A DNA stretch of 64,000 bases from Tenacibaculum jejuense (GTDB lineage Bacteria; Bacteroidota; Bacteroidia; Flavobacteriales; Flavobacteriaceae): assembly GCF_900198195.1 (NCBI RefSeq), contig NZ_LT899436.1, forward strand, positions 2,447,001 to 2,511,000. The letters are read 5' to 3'. Below, piece after piece: positions 35,637 through 44,580 of the stretch. Below the pieces are notes generated by a model. The model was not told where the DNA came from, searched no databases, and worked only from the letters and a program-made list of their open reading frames with translations. How positions within the stretch are numbered: the stretch's first letter is position 1; every line of letters begins with the position of its first letter. A program made the translations under genes and the position numbers.

Positions 35637-36851
35637 ATGAAACCCTATATCGCTTTATTCATAGCTATCATTATAACTTCTTGTACTACTGAAACTAAAA
35701 AAGTTAACAAACTAGAAAAAGGAACATATAGAGCTGCTTTACAAATTCAAGATCAAAAAGAAATTCCTTTTATTTTTGAAGTTATTAATGAAAACGAATT
35801 ACATGTTTTTAATGCTGAAGAAACGATAAAAGTTCATGAAATTACATATAATAATGATTCAGTAAAAATTCAAATGCCTTTTTTTGAAGGATATCTTACA
35901 GCAAAAATTAAAGAGAATAGACTTACTGGTGAATTTGTAAAATCTAGTTTAGATCGTATTGTTCCTTTTACTGCGGAAAAAAGTACAGATCGATTTGCTA
36001 GCACTTCTAAAAGTAAAGTCAATATTACAGGAAACTGGGAAACAGTTTTTAGCCCAAATTCCGAAGAAGATAAATATATCGCAAAAGGTATATTCAAACA
36101 AGAAGGAGATAAAGTTACGGGTACATTCAGAACTACTACTGGAGATTATCGTTTTTTAGAAGGTAATATCAATAATGATATTTTACAACTTTCTACTTTT
36201 GATGGCGCTCATGCATTTTTATTTACAGCAAAAGTTACTGATTCTACTATGAACGGACATTTCTATTCTGGTAATCATTGGAAAGAACCATTTACAGCAA
36301 AATTGAATAATAACTATGAATTGCCTGATGCTGAATCATTAACATATTTAAGAGATGGCTATGAAACCATTTCATTTTCATTTCCTGATAAAAATGATAC
36401 TATGGTTTCTTTAACAGATGACCGTTTTAAAGATAAAGTAACTGTGGTTCAAATTATGGGATCTTGGTGTCCTAACTGCTTAGATGAAAGTAAATACTAT
36501 TCAGAATATTACGCAAAAAACAAATCGAAAGGAATTGAATTCGTTGCCTTAGCTTTTGAAGTTGCTAAAACTAAAGAAGAAGCTTTTGAGTATTTGAATC
36601 GTTTTGAAGAACAAACCAATATCACCTACCCTATTTTGTTGGCTCAATTTGGTTCATCTAATAAAATTTCTGCTCAAGAAAAATTACCAATGTTAAACCA
36701 TGTTTTATCATACCCAACTACAATTATACTTGATAGAAAAGGAAAAGTTAGAAAAATTCATACAGGATTTAATGGTCCTGCTACTGGTAAATTATATACC
36801 GATTTCACTAAAAATTTCGACTCTTTTTTAAACGAGTTAGTTAACGAATAA
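35637..36851 (+). CDS. TlpA-like thioredoxin-fold lipoprotein
   Basis: The 404-residue protein has a lipoprotein signal (FIAIIITSC, Cys16), a beta-rich N-terminal domain with two related halves (about 25-115 and 120-225) and a C-terminal TlpA/AhpC-like thioredoxin domain (about 245-404). The redox motif QIMGSWCPNC lies near 281, with FVALAFEVAKT and cis-Pro SYPTTIILDRKGKVRKIHTG. It is likely an outer- or inner-membrane-anchored periplasmic thiol-disulfide protein. The N-terminal domain is the type found in many Bacteroidota TlpA proteins and may bind a partner. It is 24 bp ahead of mog; no functional link is evident. Confidence 0.87.
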   Translation: MKPYIALFIAIIITSCTTETKKVNKLEKGTYRAALQIQDQKEIPFIFEVINENELHVFNAEETIKVHEITYNNDSVKIQMPFFEGYLTAKIKENRLTGEFVKSSLDRIVPFTAEKSTDRFASTSKSKVNITGNWETVFSPNSEEDKYIAKGIFKQEGDKVTGTFRTTTGDYRFLEGNINNDILQLSTFDGAHAFLFTAKVTDSTMNGHFYSGNHWKEPFTAKLNNNYELPDAESLTYLRDGYETISFSFPDKNDTMVSLTDDRFKDKVTVVQIMGSWCPNCLDESKYYSEYYAKNKSKGIEFVALAFEVAKTKEEAFEYLNRFEEQTNITYPILLAQFGSSNKISAQEKLPMLNHVLSYPTTIILDRKGKVRKIHTGFNGPATGKLYTDFTKNFDSFLNELVNE

Positions 36852-36875
36852 CCAATCACAAATAACTAAATAATA

Positions 36876-37403
36876 ATGGCAAAAATTGGAATCATCACAG
36901 TAAGCGATAGAGCAAGTGCTGGTGTTTATGAAGATCTTAGTGGAAAAGCAATTATAGCAACTTTAAACGATTACTTAGTTTCTGATTGGACAGAAGTTTA
37001 TCAAGTTATTCCTGACGAACAGGATGTTATTGAAAATACTATGATTGATATGGTTGACAATAAAGGTTGTTGTTTAGTAATTACAACAGGTGGAACAGGT
37101 CCAGCAAAAAGAGACGTTACGCCTGAAGCTACTGAGGCTGTTTGTGATCGTATGATGCCGGGTTTTGGTGAGTTAATGAGAGCAGAATCTCTAAAATATG
37201 TTCCTACAGCTATACTTTCAAGACAAACTGCTGGTCTTAGAAACGAAAGTTTAATTCTGAATTTACCTGGTAAACCGAAATCGATTCGTGAATGTTTAGA
37301 TGCAGTTTTTCCTGCCATTCCGTATTGTATCGATTTAATGAACGGACCATATTTAGATTGTAATCATGAGGTTATAAAACCATTTCGTCCAAAGAAAAAG
37401 TAA
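36876..37403 (+). CDS. mog: Molybdopterin adenylyltransferase Mog
   Basis: The 175-residue protein adenylylates molybdopterin before molybdenum insertion. Motifs are IGIITVSDRASAGVYEDLSG at the start, LVITTGGTGPAKRDVTPEAT near 67 (TGGTG loop with the catalytic Asp) and LILNLPGKPKSIRECLDAVF near 127. The Mog type, rather than MoaB, is suggested by its length and by SDRASAG-YED. No other molybdenum-cofactor gene is present nearby, so the pathway would have to be encoded elsewhere. It follows the TlpA gene with a 24-bp gap and may be co-transcribed with it. Confidence 0.9.
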   Translation: MAKIGIITVSDRASAGVYEDLSGKAIIATLNDYLVSDWTEVYQVIPDEQDVIENTMIDMVDNKGCCLVITTGGTGPAKRDVTPEATEAVCDRMMPGFGELMRAESLKYVPTAILSRQTAGLRNESLILNLPGKPKSIRECLDAVFPAIPYCIDLMNGPYLDCNHEVIKPFRPKKK

Positions 37404-37532
37404 AACTCACAAACAAACCTTACTTAAATAATTCTTAAAAAATATGTTAAACTAAACTAAACATTGAAATTTTAGTCTTAATTTTTTATACTTTTAAATT
37501 CAATCAAATTAATCTTTATTAAAATTATTATT

Positions 37533-37730
37533 ATGAGAAAAATTTTAGAAATCCAAGGTATTAAGGAATTAAACAAAAATGCACAAAAAGAATTAGTAGG
37601 AGGTTTTTTAACTGAATACATTGCATCATGTAGTTTTGCTACAGATGGTTTAGCTTGTTTAACAGGATTACCACACTGTCCAACTGGATTTTGTGCTAGT
37701 GGAGTTTGTTCTCCTTCTACTGGTGGATAA
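37533..37730 (+). CDS. Double-glycine leader peptide, Cys-rich (bacteriocin- or RiPP-like precursor)
   Basis: The 65-residue protein has a basic helical leader ending in a double-glycine cleavage motif (LNKNAQKELVGG, Gly23-Gly24). The predicted mature part is 41 residues with five Cys, spaced in small Gly/Thr/Ser/Pro-rich turns (SCSF, ACLTG, HCPTG, FCASG, VCSPS). Such GG leaders are removed by peptidase-containing ABC exporters. Bacteroidota have many similar precursors of unknown fate. No peptidase-ABC exporter or modifying enzyme is encoded in the window; the adjacent gene is a degenerate ABC-like protein. Antibacterial activity is a guess. Confidence 0.72.
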   Translation: MRKILEIQGIKELNKNAQKELVGGFLTEYIASCSFATDGLACLTGLPHCPTGFCASGVCSPSTGG

Positions 37731-37822
37731 AATTTTAGTAATTTTAAAAATATAATCTTCTAAAAGATAAATTTAAGTAGTCATTACTTTGTAGTGGCTA
37801 CTTTTAATTTACACTATTTAAA

Positions 37823-38386
37823 ATGTTTAATGAAATTATTTTTCGTAGTCAAAAATTCAATTTCCAAGGAATTGAAATTCCTGAATTTCAATTAGAAAAA
37901 GGAAAATTAATTCGATTATGTATTCCTAATTTCGATGAGAATGGTAAAAGTCTAGTGCATCAATTTCGTTATGACTTATTGAGTTATTTAGCTAAAAATA
38001 TCCCAAATGCAAAACTAACTACAGATTTTCAAGAAAATAAAGTGATTTCTGTACTTAATCCTATAACTGTTGAAAGTTATATCACAAAAAATCTTGATGT
38101 AAATAAAAATGAAGCAATTCGTATTGCTAAACATTTACAAATCAAACCTAAAAAAAAGGTGAAAAATTTAATTTTTGGCCAACAAAAAGCTTTGATGATT
38201 AAATGTGATTTTGAAAAATATACTACTTTACTATTTGATTATTATGGTATAGATGCTGTAACGTTTAAAAATTTAGATGCATTAGTTAGCAAAGAAATTA
38301 AAAGAGGTAAATCTGGAATTGTTTTAGACAGGCTTGAGTTCAGTTCTAATAAAGAAATCAATCAAAATATAATTCAAATCAAATGA
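37823..38386 (+). CDS. Degenerate ABC ATPase-like protein next to the double-glycine peptide
   Basis: The 187-residue protein follows the outline of an ABC ATPase with the catalytic motifs worn down. The region LEKGKLIRLCIPNFDENGKS stands where a Walker A would be, keeping only NGKS. LIFGQQKALMIKC near 115 replaces the LSGGQ signature. LLFDYYGIDAVTFKNLDALV near 132 stands for Walker B and D-loop with DE changed to DY. It is therefore probably unable to hydrolyse ATP. It is soluble and has no membrane segment. It starts 92 bp after the double-glycine peptide and may give immunity to, or help export, that peptide; this is inference. Confidence 0.6.
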   Translation: MFNEIIFRSQKFNFQGIEIPEFQLEKGKLIRLCIPNFDENGKSLVHQFRYDLLSYLAKNIPNAKLTTDFQENKVISVLNPITVESYITKNLDVNKNEAIRIAKHLQIKPKKKVKNLIFGQQKALMIKCDFEKYTTLLFDYYGIDAVTFKNLDALVSKEIKRGKSGIVLDRLEFSSNKEINQNIIQIK

Positions 38387-38572
38387 ATCATCAACTTAAC
38401 TAAGTGTAAACAATACTATAAAAAGAAAAACACTTATTTAATTCATATTACTTTTTAAACATTACTAATGTAATATAAAAAACAACTTTACATTGGTGAT
38501 TACCTTTTTTTAAACTGCATATAAATAGAACTTTTTAACTAAATTTACATCTAGCAATTGATTAAATAAAAA

Positions 38573-39079
38573 ATGAAATACATAACAATATTTCTAGTAC
38601 TATTAGTTCTATTAGGATGCGATCAGAAAGCTCCTATAAAAATTCAAGAAGAAAACTGGTCTAAAAGAAAATCTACTATTTCTATGGTAGATTCTTTAAC
38701 TATTACTGGTAAATCTTACCTATCTGTTTATTCTCAGATGTATAGCTACACACAAAAAGAAAAATACAACTTAACAGGAATGATTAGTTTGAGAAATGTT
38801 AGTGAAAAAGATACCATTTTTATTTCTAGAGCAGATTACTTTAATACCGAAGGCTTAAAAATTAGAACATATTTCAATTACCCTATTTATGTTTCTCCTA
38901 TGGAAACTCTTGAAATTGTTATCGATCAAGAAGATATTGAAGGCGGAACTGGTTCTAATTTTATATTTGAGTGGAGTATTCCTAAAAATTGTCCAGAACC
39001 TTTATTCGAAGGAGTTATGAATTCTATGCAAGGTACACAAGGAGTTTCTTTTACAACTCACGGAAAAAGAATTGAATAA
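38573..39079 (+). CDS. DUF3124 lipoprotein
   Basis: The 168-residue protein has a lipoprotein signal (LLVLLGC, Cys16) and the DUF3124 domain: SYLSVYSQMYS near 48, SLRNVSEKDTIFISRADYF near 73, YPIYVSPMETLEIVIDQED near 101 and GGTGSNFIFEW near 122. DUF3124 proteins are surface or periplasmic and of unknown function. The stop lies one base before the MarC start, so the two are an operon. The 186-bp gap on the left holds no gene I can support. Confidence 0.85.
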   Translation: MKYITIFLVLLVLLGCDQKAPIKIQEENWSKRKSTISMVDSLTITGKSYLSVYSQMYSYTQKEKYNLTGMISLRNVSEKDTIFISRADYFNTEGLKIRTYFNYPIYVSPMETLEIVIDQEDIEGGTGSNFIFEWSIPKNCPEPLFEGVMNSMQGTQGVSFTTHGKRIE

Positions 39080-39080
39080 A

Positions 39081-39689
39081 ATGGCAGAATTAATTACTAC
39101 ATTTTTATTCTTATTTGCTGTTATAGATCCTATAGGTTCTGTTCCGGTTTACTTAGAAGCAACTAGAGATTTTGACGATGAAAGCAAACGAAAAATAGCT
39201 ATTAGAGCTTCTTGTATTGCATTTCTAATCCTTTTATTCTTTATCGTAGTTGGACAAATTATTTTTGAAGGAATGGAAGTAACTTTAGATGCTTTTCAAA
39301 TTTCTGGTGGTGTAATTCTATTTTTATTTGCACTTACAATGATTTTTGGGGATGGGAAACCTGAAAAAGAAAAACAAAGAATTACTGACTATAAACATGT
39401 AACTATATTTCCTATAGCTATTCCATCTATTGCATCTCCTGGAGCAATTACCGCTGTAGTTATACTTACAGATAACCATAGCTATACATTTAATGAACAA
39501 ATAATAACTACTGTTTTTGTTTTTAGCGTAATAGTTTTAACTGCTTTTATATTATTAGCAGCTAATAAAGTTCAAAAAATTATTGGTAATTACGGTATTA
39601 CAGTAATTAGTAAAATTATGGGGTTAATCCTTGCGTCTTATGCTGTTCAGAATATAATGACTGGTATTAAGAGTTTCTTTACTATGTAG
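39081..39689 (+). CDS. MarC family membrane protein
   Basis: I place the start at ATG 39081 (MAELITTFLFLFAVIDPIG) because a TTG three codons earlier would overlap the DUF3124 stop. The 202-residue protein has six membrane segments and the MarC marks FAVIDPIGSVPVYL near 11 and FPIAIPSIASPGAITAVVIL near 112. MarC/UPF0056 proteins are inner-membrane proteins whose transport substrate is not settled; the name comes from an early, since withdrawn, link to multiple antibiotic resistance. It is co-transcribed with the DUF3124 gene. Confidence 0.9.
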   Translation: MAELITTFLFLFAVIDPIGSVPVYLEATRDFDDESKRKIAIRASCIAFLILLFFIVVGQIIFEGMEVTLDAFQISGGVILFLFALTMIFGDGKPEKEKQRITDYKHVTIFPIAIPSIASPGAITAVVILTDNHSYTFNEQIITTVFVFSVIVLTAFILLAANKVQKIIGNYGITVISKIMGLILASYAVQNIMTGIKSFFTM

Positions 39690-39695
39690 TTTATT

Positions 39696-40523
39696 ATGAA
39701 TAATTCGTGTTTAAAAAACCAGCTGATTATAATATCAGCAATTCTTTTACTGAATTGTACAAATAGTAATCAACTTAAGATACAAGACTTAAAATTCCCC
39801 GATGTAAATGAGAAATCAATCAGAAAGAATAATGTAAAAGAAATTTACAAAATTGCTGGTTCAGATTTTGGGCAATATCAAAAGAATGATACTATAAGTA
39901 TTTTAAAATATAATATACAAGGTAAATTGATAAATGAATACATCATCATAATAAAAGCTTTGTATAGTTATGATGTTTCTTATCAATATGATTCATTAAA
40001 CTTAGTTTCTAAAAAAATTCATTCATCAGACTTTACCAATGAATTTGATTTTGTTTATGAATTAAAACCTGACAGTCTGTTATTATATCAAAAATATAAG
40101 AGTCCAACCTATAAAAATATATCAGGAAAAATTCCTGTTATTTCAGGAACTTTCAAATTCAATAAACAAGGATATTTAATTGAAAAATCTCAGTATGAAA
40201 ATAATGATTTTGATGCTGGAAGAAGATACATAACTCAATATACCTATGATTCTTTACATCAATTACTATCTGAGAAAAAATTTTTAGACTTAAGCATTAT
40301 TAAAGATTCTGCTAACTACAACTATTACACATCTTATAAAAACACTGTAAAGTATTATTATACCGATCAAAAAATAGACTCAGCGATACAGGTTTTTTAT
40401 TATTTAGACAATGATAGAAATAAAACAAATGAAACTTATAGAATTCTTTACGATAATAATGGTTTAATAAAAGAAAAAATAAGAGACAGTATTCATATCT
40501 TTTACAAGCATAATACATTTTAA
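39696..40523 (+). CDS. Hypothetical lipoprotein, 275 residues
   Basis: The N-terminus has a signal with a lipobox (IISAILLLNC, Cys near 21). The mature protein is rich in Tyr, Ser, Lys and Asn, with repeated short phrases of the type YDSL-L-S-K, as in YD/RHS-like beta-strand proteins (YQYDSLNLVSKKI, YTYDSLHQLLSEKK, YRILYDNNGLIKEK). That suggests a small beta-sheet repeat protein on the surface. I do not recognise a named family. It starts 6 bp after MarC and 19 bp before the HTH gene, on the same strand. Confidence 0.6.
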   Translation: MNNSCLKNQLIIISAILLLNCTNSNQLKIQDLKFPDVNEKSIRKNNVKEIYKIAGSDFGQYQKNDTISILKYNIQGKLINEYIIIIKALYSYDVSYQYDSLNLVSKKIHSSDFTNEFDFVYELKPDSLLLYQKYKSPTYKNISGKIPVISGTFKFNKQGYLIEKSQYENNDFDAGRRYITQYTYDSLHQLLSEKKFLDLSIIKDSANYNYYTSYKNTVKYYYTDQKIDSAIQVFYYLDNDRNKTNETYRILYDNNGLIKEKIRDSIHIFYKHNTF

Positions 40524-40542
40524 CACCAATTAAATTTCAATA

Positions 40543-41079
40543 ATGTCTAAACTTTTAGCTTACAGAAAAAAATTTAATCTTACACAAGAAGAACTAGCTG
40601 AAAAATCTGGAATATCTGTTAGAACTATTCAAAGAATAGAAGCTGGTGCTCCTTTAAAAGGTCATACTTTAAATGCTATCTCAAAAGCTTTAAACATAGA
40701 CATAGAAAGCTTAAATGGTCAAAAAAATGAAGAAAGTATAAATATCAAACTTATTAAATTAATTAATTTATCTTCTTTACCTTTTGTTGCTATTCCTCTA
40801 GTAAATATTCTTATTCCATTTGCCATTGTTTATTATAAAAAAGAATATAATCGTTTAACAAAAGAGATTATCTCACTTCAGATATTTTGGACAATTATTT
40901 CTACTATTTTAATTCTATTAAGTCCATTTGCTAACCGACTTTTCTCTTCAGAAATCAGATTAACGTTACCAGTAATGATTCTTTTAATCTTAATAAATAT
41001 TACAATAATACTGGTAAATACAGTTGGATTAGACAAACATCAAAAAAACTATATAAGACTAAAATTCAGCTTCTTATAA
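40543..41079 (+). CDS. XRE-type HTH regulator with membrane segments
   Basis: The 178-residue protein has an N-terminal helix-turn-helix (4-60): YRKKFNLTQEELAEKSGISV followed by RTIQRIEAG and LNAISKALNID. The C-terminal half has three membrane segments (about 76-95, 107-127 and 138-157). This layout suggests a membrane-anchored transcription factor sensing envelope or membrane state. It lies between the 275-residue lipoprotein and the serine hydrolase, which may be its target; that is an inference. Confidence 0.8.
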   Translation: MSKLLAYRKKFNLTQEELAEKSGISVRTIQRIEAGAPLKGHTLNAISKALNIDIESLNGQKNEESINIKLIKLINLSSLPFVAIPLVNILIPFAIVYYKKEYNRLTKEIISLQIFWTIISTILILLSPFANRLFSSEIRLTLPVMILLILINITIILVNTVGLDKHQKNYIRLKFSFL

Positions 41080-41187
41080 GCCTTGTCGTGGTTTTGTCAG
41101 GTTATTTTCGGGCTGTTTTTGGGTTTCTTTTATTCTGATTTACGGAATATTGCTTCATCATTTAAATTTTTAATTACAAACAAAATT

Positions 41188-42699
41188 ATGAAGCAATTTT
41201 ATACTCATATTTTAATTCTTATAGTTCTTTTTTCAACAAAAATAGGAGCACAAATTTCTAAAAATTCAAAACTCTTTAATGAACTGAAACAAATTGATAG
41301 TTTATTTTTTGAAGAAGGTTTTAATAAATGTAATTTTTCTCTATTAGAAAAATATATTGCTACTGATTTTGAGTTTTATCATGACGAAAACGGAATTCAA
41401 AATAGAACACAATTTTTCAAAGGATTTAAAGAAAGTATATGCTCTAACACAAATAAAAAACCTATTCGAAAAGTCGTAGATGAAAGTTTAGAAGTTTTCA
41501 GATTAAAGAATAATGGTGAAACTTATGGTGCTATTCAAAAAGGAATTCATTTATTCTACATAAAAGAAACAAACAAAGAACCGTATCTTACCAATATAGC
41601 CAAATTTACTTCCCTTTGGAAAATAGAAAATAAACAATGGAAATTAGCTAGAGTTTTGAGCTATGATCATAAAGAACCTAAAACTAATTATGGCCCCAAA
41701 TTTACAATTAACTATCCTTCTCCTCTATTTGAAAATGATAAGATTATAGAAAAACTTCTTAAAAAGCATCAAATTACATCACTATCTATTGGTTATATAG
41801 AGCAAGCTAAAATTAGACAATTGAAAGCTTTTGGCTATCAAAAAGACCTTGTAAAGACTGATTTAAACAGTATTTACAAAGTTGCCTCATTAACCAAACC
41901 TGTAGTTGCAAATGTTGTACTGAAACTTGTTGATTCGGGACAAATTGGTTTAGATGAGCCTTTATCGAAATATTATATTGATTCAGATATAAAAGATCAT
42001 GTGTTTTTACAAAAACTTACTGTTCGTAATATATTGTCACACCAATCAGGATTACCTAATTGGAGATATTTAACACCAACCCAAAAGTTAAATTTTGTAA
42101 GAGAACCTGGGACAAAATGGGAATATTCTGGCGAAGGATTTGAATATATGAGAAAAGCTATAGAAAATAAATTGAAAAAGTCTTTTGAACGTATTGCAGA
42201 AGCATTATTATTTGAACCTTTGGGAATGGAAAACACATCTTTTAATTGGAATTCAAAAATCAAAGAAAATAATTATGCTGTAGAACACAATGAAAAGGAT
42301 AAAGCTATAACTTTTGAAAAATACACTTCGGTTAACGCTGCTGCCAATTTATTAACTACAACAGAAGATTACTCTAAATTTTTAGTTCATCTCTTAAACG
42401 GTGCAGGAATTTCTCAGTCTCTATATAAAGAATTTGTAAAACCACAGTCAAAAGAAAAAGAAGGGATATTCTGGGGTTTAGGTATGCAAATCTTACCTAA
42501 TTTAAAAAACAATGAAACTGTTTTAATGCATACTGGCGGAGATTATGGAACTAAAACCATAGCTTTAATTTCTTTACAGTCTAAAAAAGGAATTGTAATA
42601 CTATCTAATTCTGAAAACGGAATGAAAATATGGCAAAAACTATTACAAGAATATTTTCCTGATTTTGGTAATGAAATTATGGATAGAAATATGAAGTAA
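41188..42699 (+). CDS. Serine hydrolase (beta-lactamase class C type) with N-terminal NTF2-like domain
   Basis: I place the start at ATG 41188 (MKQFYTHILILIVLFSTKIG), giving a signal peptide and 503 residues; an upstream TTG frame from 41083 would put 35 odd residues in front. The N-terminal region (about 25-150) resembles DUF4440/NTF2-like domains (LFEEGFNKCNFSLLEKYIAT). The C-terminal beta-lactamase domain has the SxxK motif at VASLTKPV, Tyr at WEYSGEGFEY and the HTG triad near MHTGGDYG. It is likely a periplasmic or lipid-free DD-peptidase or esterase. Whether it attacks beta-lactams is not predictable. Confidence 0.85.
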   Translation: MKQFYTHILILIVLFSTKIGAQISKNSKLFNELKQIDSLFFEEGFNKCNFSLLEKYIATDFEFYHDENGIQNRTQFFKGFKESICSNTNKKPIRKVVDESLEVFRLKNNGETYGAIQKGIHLFYIKETNKEPYLTNIAKFTSLWKIENKQWKLARVLSYDHKEPKTNYGPKFTINYPSPLFENDKIIEKLLKKHQITSLSIGYIEQAKIRQLKAFGYQKDLVKTDLNSIYKVASLTKPVVANVVLKLVDSGQIGLDEPLSKYYIDSDIKDHVFLQKLTVRNILSHQSGLPNWRYLTPTQKLNFVREPGTKWEYSGEGFEYMRKAIENKLKKSFERIAEALLFEPLGMENTSFNWNSKIKENNYAVEHNEKDKAITFEKYTSVNAAANLLTTTEDYSKFLVHLLNGAGISQSLYKEFVKPQSKEKEGIFWGLGMQILPNLKNNETVLMHTGGDYGTKTIALISLQSKKGIVILSNSENGMKIWQKLLQEYFPDFGNEIMDRNMK

Positions 42700-42793
42700 T
42701 TTTTTATTTCAAAAACCAAGTTAAGAATTACTATTATATTTATCTCTAATTCAAATGAATGTAATATCTCATATTTGAAAAGTTAATTTTGTT

Positions 42794-43603
42794 ATGAAAA
42801 GCATCTTTTTTAAACCTTTTCCAGTTTCATCACTAACAGATCAAATACAAATAAGTCTTTTTATTGGGCTATTTGTATCTTTTACGCTTATTGTTTTTCA
42901 ACCTTTTGGAACTTATGAATTCAAAATGAATAATAAAATCATTTTTCTTTTGGGATATGGTTTTATTAGTGCTATAAGCTATGCTACTTATTATTTTTTA
43001 TTTATGACATACTATAGAAAATGGTTTTATGCCAGATGGAATATCATTAAAGAAATAATAACTGTGATTCCTGTAATTATTATCACAACCATTATTTGCG
43101 TGATATATTATAACTTATTCGTTACTAACTATAGTATAAGAATAAAAGATATTGGTAGTTTTTTAATACTTTGTTTTAGTGTAAGTTTTATTCCTTTATC
43201 TTTTTTCTACTACAATAAATTCTTAAAGAGTAAACTTGTCATTGCCACTTCTATAGAAAACTCTAAAGATTTTATGATCACTATTGATAGTAATAACAAG
43301 AAAGAGAAAAGTATTTCGATTAATTCAAAAGAACTTGTTTATATCAAATCTAGTGGTAATTACATTGAAGTTTCTACTAGAAATAATGTGAGTAGTTTTC
43401 TCATTAGAAATTCACTAAAATATGTCGAAACGAAGCTGCCTAAACATCAATTTTTAAGAGTTCATCGTTCTTACATCGTTAATATAAAAATGATTACTTC
43501 TGTTACACTTAAGGGATCTTCTTATTATATAAAAATCTTAGATTCAGATTCTAAAATTCCGATTTCACGTGCTATGGTTAAAACAATTAGAAACATCATA
43601 TAA
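42794..43603 (+). CDS. Membrane-bound LytTR transcriptional regulator
   Basis: The 269-residue protein has four membrane segments in the first 150 residues (about 17-37, 47-69, 80-105 and 117-138) and a C-terminal LytTR DNA-binding domain (about 170-269) with VYIKSSGNYIEVSTRNN and HQFLRVHRSYIVN. It lacks a response-regulator receiver domain. This architecture is a one-component membrane sensor-regulator found widely in Bacteroidota. It stands alone, 94 bp after the serine hydrolase; its own ligand is unknown. Confidence 0.9.
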   Translation: MKSIFFKPFPVSSLTDQIQISLFIGLFVSFTLIVFQPFGTYEFKMNNKIIFLLGYGFISAISYATYYFLFMTYYRKWFYARWNIIKEIITVIPVIIITTIICVIYYNLFVTNYSIRIKDIGSFLILCFSVSFIPLSFFYYNKFLKSKLVIATSIENSKDFMITIDSNNKKEKSISINSKELVYIKSSGNYIEVSTRNNVSSFLIRNSLKYVETKLPKHQFLRVHRSYIVNIKMITSVTLKGSSYYIKILDSDSKIPISRAMVKTIRNII

Positions 43604-43761
43604 ATGATTGTTAATTAGCCCTAAAAATTGTAATTCAGCACTTTTTTCTACCACACAACCCAAAAGTAAGTAATCCATAACTTTGTTCTTTTTAGTGAGC
43701 TTTTATATCCGAAATTAGATTCATCTACTACTAATTTTGAATTAAAATTTAAGATAATCAC

Positions 43762-44544
43762 ATGAAAAAAACAACGATAATCATCATTATACTATCGCTT
43801 TCTTATTGCATACATTTTTTACTATCAAACACCATTTTTTCAAATTTAACCACCACTCTTAACAAGTATTTACATCATATTTCTTTAAGTTATTTTATAA
43901 AATGTTTGTTAGTTGGAATGCCTTTATTTTTAGGTGTAGGATTAATTCATAATTTTAAAAACTTCTTTGATAGTTTAGGTTTAAAAAAACCTTCAATCAC
44001 ACTATTTTACTTTTCTTTAATTTCTACATTTCCAATGTTAATTGGATATTATCTAACTTTTGATTTTAATTCAGAGATCACAATAACAGCAATTATAAAT
44101 GGAGCTATAATAGCTGCATTTATTGAAGAAATAATTTTTAGAGGAATATTATTTGGTCAGTTATTTAGGTTTACAAAAATTGGTTTTCTACCTACTGTTA
44201 TTTTTAGCTCTTTAATTTTTGCAACAGGTCATTTATATCAAAGTAATGATTTAATAATACTATTGGGTATTTTCTTTACCACGTTATTAGGAGGTATACT
44301 TTTTTCTTGGGTGTACGTAGAGTGGAATTTTAATTTATGGAGTTCTATATTTTTACATCTACTTATGAATCTATTTTGGTTACTTTTTTCTGTATCCAGT
44401 AATGCTTTTGGAAATATATATGCCAATATATTTAGAATAGTTACCATATTTCTTATCATATTTTTGACAATACTTTATAAAAGAAAAAATAAAATCCCTC
44501 TAAAAATAAATAAAGACACTATTTGGTTTAAAAAAACTAAATAG
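43762..44544 (+). CDS. CPBP family intramembrane glutamic endopeptidase (Abi-like)
   Basis: The 260-residue protein has seven to eight membrane segments and the three CPBP motifs: AAFIEEIIFRGILFGQLFR near 123 (EE and FxxxR), FATGHLYQ near 155 and HLLMNLFWLLF near 199. These are the residues used by the Rce1-type intramembrane proteases. Bacterial members process signal peptides, lipoproteins or bacteriocins, but the substrate is not known. The 3' end is read through a hairpin shared with the convergent S9 peptidase gene. Confidence 0.9.
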   Translation: MKKTTIIIIILSLSYCIHFLLSNTIFSNLTTTLNKYLHHISLSYFIKCLLVGMPLFLGVGLIHNFKNFFDSLGLKKPSITLFYFSLISTFPMLIGYYLTFDFNSEITITAIINGAIIAAFIEEIIFRGILFGQLFRFTKIGFLPTVIFSSLIFATGHLYQSNDLIILLGIFFTTLLGGILFSWVYVEWNFNLWSSIFLHLLMNLFWLLFSVSSNAFGNIYANIFRIVTIFLIIFLTILYKRKNKIPLKINKDTIWFKKTK

Positions 44545-44552
44545 TGTCTTTA
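44511..44552. terminator. Bidirectional hairpin between the CPBP and S9 peptidase genes
   Basis: The arms TAAAGACACTATTT (44511-44524) and AAATAGTGTCTTTA (44539-44552) pair perfectly over 14 bp around a 14-nt loop. The second arm contains the CPBP stop codon. The T-run after it is weak (TATTATTC). Confidence 0.65.
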
Positions 44553-44580
44553 TTATTCAATAATTTCTAATTTTTTATTG

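Noticed and set aside
39072..39080. TTG start for MarC
   Set aside because: It overlaps the DUF3124 stop and the ATG at 39081 gives the typical MarC N-terminus.
41083..41187. N-terminal extension of the serine hydrolase from a TTG codon
   Set aside because: The extra 35 residues are not signal-like, whereas the ATG at 41188 opens a clean signal peptide.
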